Origin: CAYLZW01 sp964388085
Lineage (GTDB): Bacteria; Myxococcota; UBA727; CAYLZW01
Reading direction: 5' to 3'
Length of the DNA: 18,319 nucleotides
Assembly (NCBI GenBank): GCA_964388085.1
Contig: CAYLZW010000100.1
Coordinates: 1 to 18,319 of the forward strand
Position 1 is the stretch's first letter. Each line of letters begins with the position of its first letter. The notes under the pieces were generated by a model, which saw only the letters and a program-made list of their open reading frames with translations, did no database searches and was not told where the DNA came from. The position numbers and the translations under genes are program-made. Shown here in pieces: positions 17,002-18,319 of the stretch.

Positions 17002-18003
17002 TCAGCGCTCGCGAGCGGTCGCGCGGTGCACCCGGTCCCGCACGGCGCTCCAACGCTCCTCGTCGGGCACGTCCTCGACGAGGAGCCGCTCGGCGCCGCG
17101 CTCCTCGAGGAGGTACAGCGCCCGGTAGAAGCCGTGCGCGTACGCCTCCGGCTCGCGAGGCAGCCGCTCGAGCGCCGCCGAACGAGGCCCCTGCGCGACC
17201 TCCAGGCGGCGCGCGGTGTCGTCGAACACCAGCAGCGCGACGTCGCTGGTCCACGCGCGCACGAGATCGCCGTCGTCAGCGAGGGCGACGTCGGCGACGG
17301 CGGGCGCGTAATGGCGGTGCCGTAAGCCCGGCGAAGCCGCCGGCGCGTCGGACGCCGCCGCCAGCATGTCGACGGAGCCGAGCACGCGCAGGAGCGCCGC
17401 GCGCTGAATCATCCCCGGCCGAAGGATCGTCGGCGTCGCGCGCGAGAGGTCGAGCACGGTGGACTCGAGGCCAACGTCCGTCTCGCCGCCGTCGAGCACC
17501 GCGTCGAGGTCTGCTCCGAGCGTGCGCAGCACGTGGCCGGCGCTCGTCGGGCTCGGCCGGCCGGAGCGGTTCGCGGACGGCGCGGCGACGGGGACGCGGG
17601 CTCGCTTCAGCAAGGCCAGGGCGACGTCGTGGCGCGGCACGCGAACGCCCACGCTGCCGAGGCCCGCGGTGACGACGTCGGGGACACGCGCGGACGCCGC
17701 CAACACCAGCGTGAGGGGACCGGGCCAGAACGCGTCCGCGCACGCTCGCGCGAGCTTCAGGTCGGATGACGTCGAGCTCCACAGCGGCAACGCCTCGTCG
17801 AAGGAGGCCACGTGCAAGATGACGGGGTTGTCCGCGGGGCGCTGCTTGGCCTCGAAGATGCGCCGCACCGCGACCTCGTCGAGACCGTTGGCGCCGAGCC
17901 CGTAGACGGTCTCCGTCGGGAAGGCGACGAGCTTCCCCTCGCGCAGCATCTCGGCCGCGCGCTCGACGTCGTCCGCCAGCTCTCCTCGAAGACGAATCGT
18001 CAC
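17002..18003 (-). CDS. tsaC: L-threonylcarbamoyladenylate synthase, Sua5-type
   Basis: This 333-residue enzyme makes threonylcarbamoyl-AMP from threonine, bicarbonate and ATP, the first step of t6A37 tRNA modification in the cytoplasm. The YrdC-like domain shows FPTETVYGLG (28-37), the KxR pair in FEAKQRP (Lys53, Arg55), FWPGPLT (92-98), VGVRVPRH (118-125) and APSANRSGRPSPT (141-153). The linker SPGLRHRHYAP matches the Sua5 linker, and a C-terminal Sua5 domain of about 100 residues follows. The length therefore fits Sua5/YwlC rather than the short TsaC; the symbol is used for function. The GTG start has GAGGTG 5 bp upstream (18014-18009). It stands alone, 113 bp ahead of the efflux operon on the same strand and divergent from a lipoprotein gene. 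Confidence 0.96.
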   Translation of the reverse strand: MTIRLRGELADDVERAAEMLREGKLVAFPTETVYGLGANGLDEVAVRRIFEAKQRPADNPVILHVASFDEALPLWSSTSSDLKLARACADAFWPGPLTLVLAASARVPDVVTAGLGSVGVRVPRHDVALALLKRARVPVAAPSANRSGRPSPTSAGHVLRTLGADLDAVLDGGETDVGLESTVLDLSRATPTILRPGMIQRAALLRVLGSVDMLAAASDAPAASPGLRHRHYAPAVADVALADDGDLVRAWTSDVALLVFDDTARRLEVAQGPRSAALERLPREPEAYAHGFYRALYLLEERGAERLLVEDVPDEERWSAVRDRVHRATARER

Positions 18004-18029
18004 CGCTTCACCTCGTCCTTCGGAGAGGC

Positions 18030-18035
18030 AGCGTA
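18030..18035 (-). promoter_or_regulatory. Candidate -10 element for the threonylcarbamoyl-AMP synthase gene
   Basis: TACGCT on the minus strand lies 26 bp before the GTG, close to the TACGGT seen before the kinase gene. On the plus strand, TATCGT (18034-18039) overlaps it and could serve the divergent lipoprotein gene. No good -35 sequences are visible, so this is a weak call. Confidence 0.3.
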
Positions 18036-18114
18036 TCGTTCCCGGCCGGGCGCGGCGGGCGGACGCTTGCTCGAAAGTCGCTGCTGACGGAGACTTCTTC
18101 GCACGGAGGGACTC

Positions 18115-18319
18115 ATGTCGTCGCGCATTCGCTTGTTCTCCTTGCTCTTCCTGCTCCTCACGCTCGTGCTTCTGAACGGCTGCCCGAACCCGCCGCCCGT
18201 CGCCGACGCGGGCCCAGACGCGGGCACGTCCGGCGAAGGTGAAGGCGAAGGCGAGGGCGAAGGCGAAGGCGAGGGTGAAGGCGAGGGTGAAGGTGAGGGT
18301 GAAGGTGAGGGTGAAGGTG
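18115..18319 (+). CDS. Lipoprotein with (Gly-Glu)n linker (N-terminus only)
   Basis: The first 68 codons are present and the frame continues past the right edge. GGAGGG (18105-18110) lies 4 bp before the ATG. The signal has Arg4 and Arg6, a Leu/Phe-rich core and the lipobox LNGC with Cys23, so it should be lipidated by signal peptidase II. The mature protein begins CPNPPPVADAGPDAG, then passes into an uninterrupted Gly-Glu dipeptide repeat from residue 40 to the edge. Such acidic flexible linkers are common in large-genome myxobacteria between a lipid anchor and a surface or periplasmic domain. The functional domain lies outside the window, so no role can be given. Confidence 0.85.
   Translation, partial: MSSRIRLFSLLFLLLTLVLLNGCPNPPPVADAGPDAGTSGEGEGEGEGEGEGEGEGEGEGEGEGEGEG
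18232..18319 (+). repeat. Tandem hexanucleotide/12-bp repeat encoding (Gly-Glu)n
   Basis: At least 14 Gly-Glu codon pairs run in tandem. The first part mixes GGC/GGT and GAA/GAG codons. From 18283 the DNA becomes three perfect copies of GAGGGTGAAGGT (18283-18294, 18295-18306, 18307-18318), and a one-mismatch copy precedes them at 18271. The array is cut by the window edge. Confidence 0.95.

Noticed and set aside
18232..18319. Tandem repeats as a CRISPR array
   Set aside because: Units are contiguous 6/12-bp coding repeats with no spacers.

Overview
This 18.3-kb stretch is GC-rich (roughly 70% by eye), strongly biased to G or C at third codon positions and densely packed. The gene set suggests a Myxococcota bacterium, probably of the Polyangia: a membrane-anchored Ser/Thr kinase coupled to a PEGA-domain protein, several Lol/Mac-type FtsX transporters, a lipoprotein with a (Gly-Glu)n linker, and outer-membrane (OM) barrel proteins. 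This is an inference from gene content; no rRNA or marker gene was available to place the organism.

Layout, left to right. (1) 1-4390, minus strand: a four-gene operon of ABC ATPase, large FtsX-type permease, second FtsX-type permease and an LolA-like outer-membrane lipoprotein-sorting protein that runs off the left edge. The gaps are 12 bp or less and the junctions look translationally coupled. (2) 4569-5849, plus: a geranylgeranyl-reductase-like FAD oxidoreductase. It converges, with a 6-bp gap, on (3) 5856-7397, minus: an unusual short-chain dehydrogenase with a coiled-coil/zinc-ribbon N-terminus and a non-canonical active site. (4) 7653-8591, plus: a small outer-membrane beta-barrel protein with an acidic, 11-residue-repeat N-terminal segment. 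(5) 8803-13136, plus: a transmembrane Ser/Thr kinase overlapping by GTGA a 963-residue protein that joins a TPR-like segment, three PEGA domains and a complete TonB-dependent receptor. (6) 13120-16888, minus: an efflux operon of membrane-fusion protein, FtsX permease, ATPase and PadR regulator. A perfect 16-bp inverted repeat lies just ahead of its first gene, and the last gene overlaps the receptor gene tail-to-tail by 17 bp. (7) 17002-18003, minus: a Sua5-type threonylcarbamoyl-AMP synthase. (8) 18115 to the right edge, plus: the start of a lipoprotein gene whose (Gly-Glu)n linker is built from 12-bp DNA repeats.

Most of the window concerns the cell envelope: two ABC-FtsX systems handling lipoproteins, lipids or drugs, two outer-membrane barrels, a lipoprotein and a kinase. 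The most distinctive unit is the kinase with its PEGA-TonB receptor, a possible outer-membrane-to-cytoplasm signalling pair. The SDR-like protein with its altered catalytic motif and the palindrome in front of the PadR-linked efflux operon come next. No tRNA, rRNA, CRISPR array, insertion sequence or origin was seen, and no gap between genes exceeds 300 bp.
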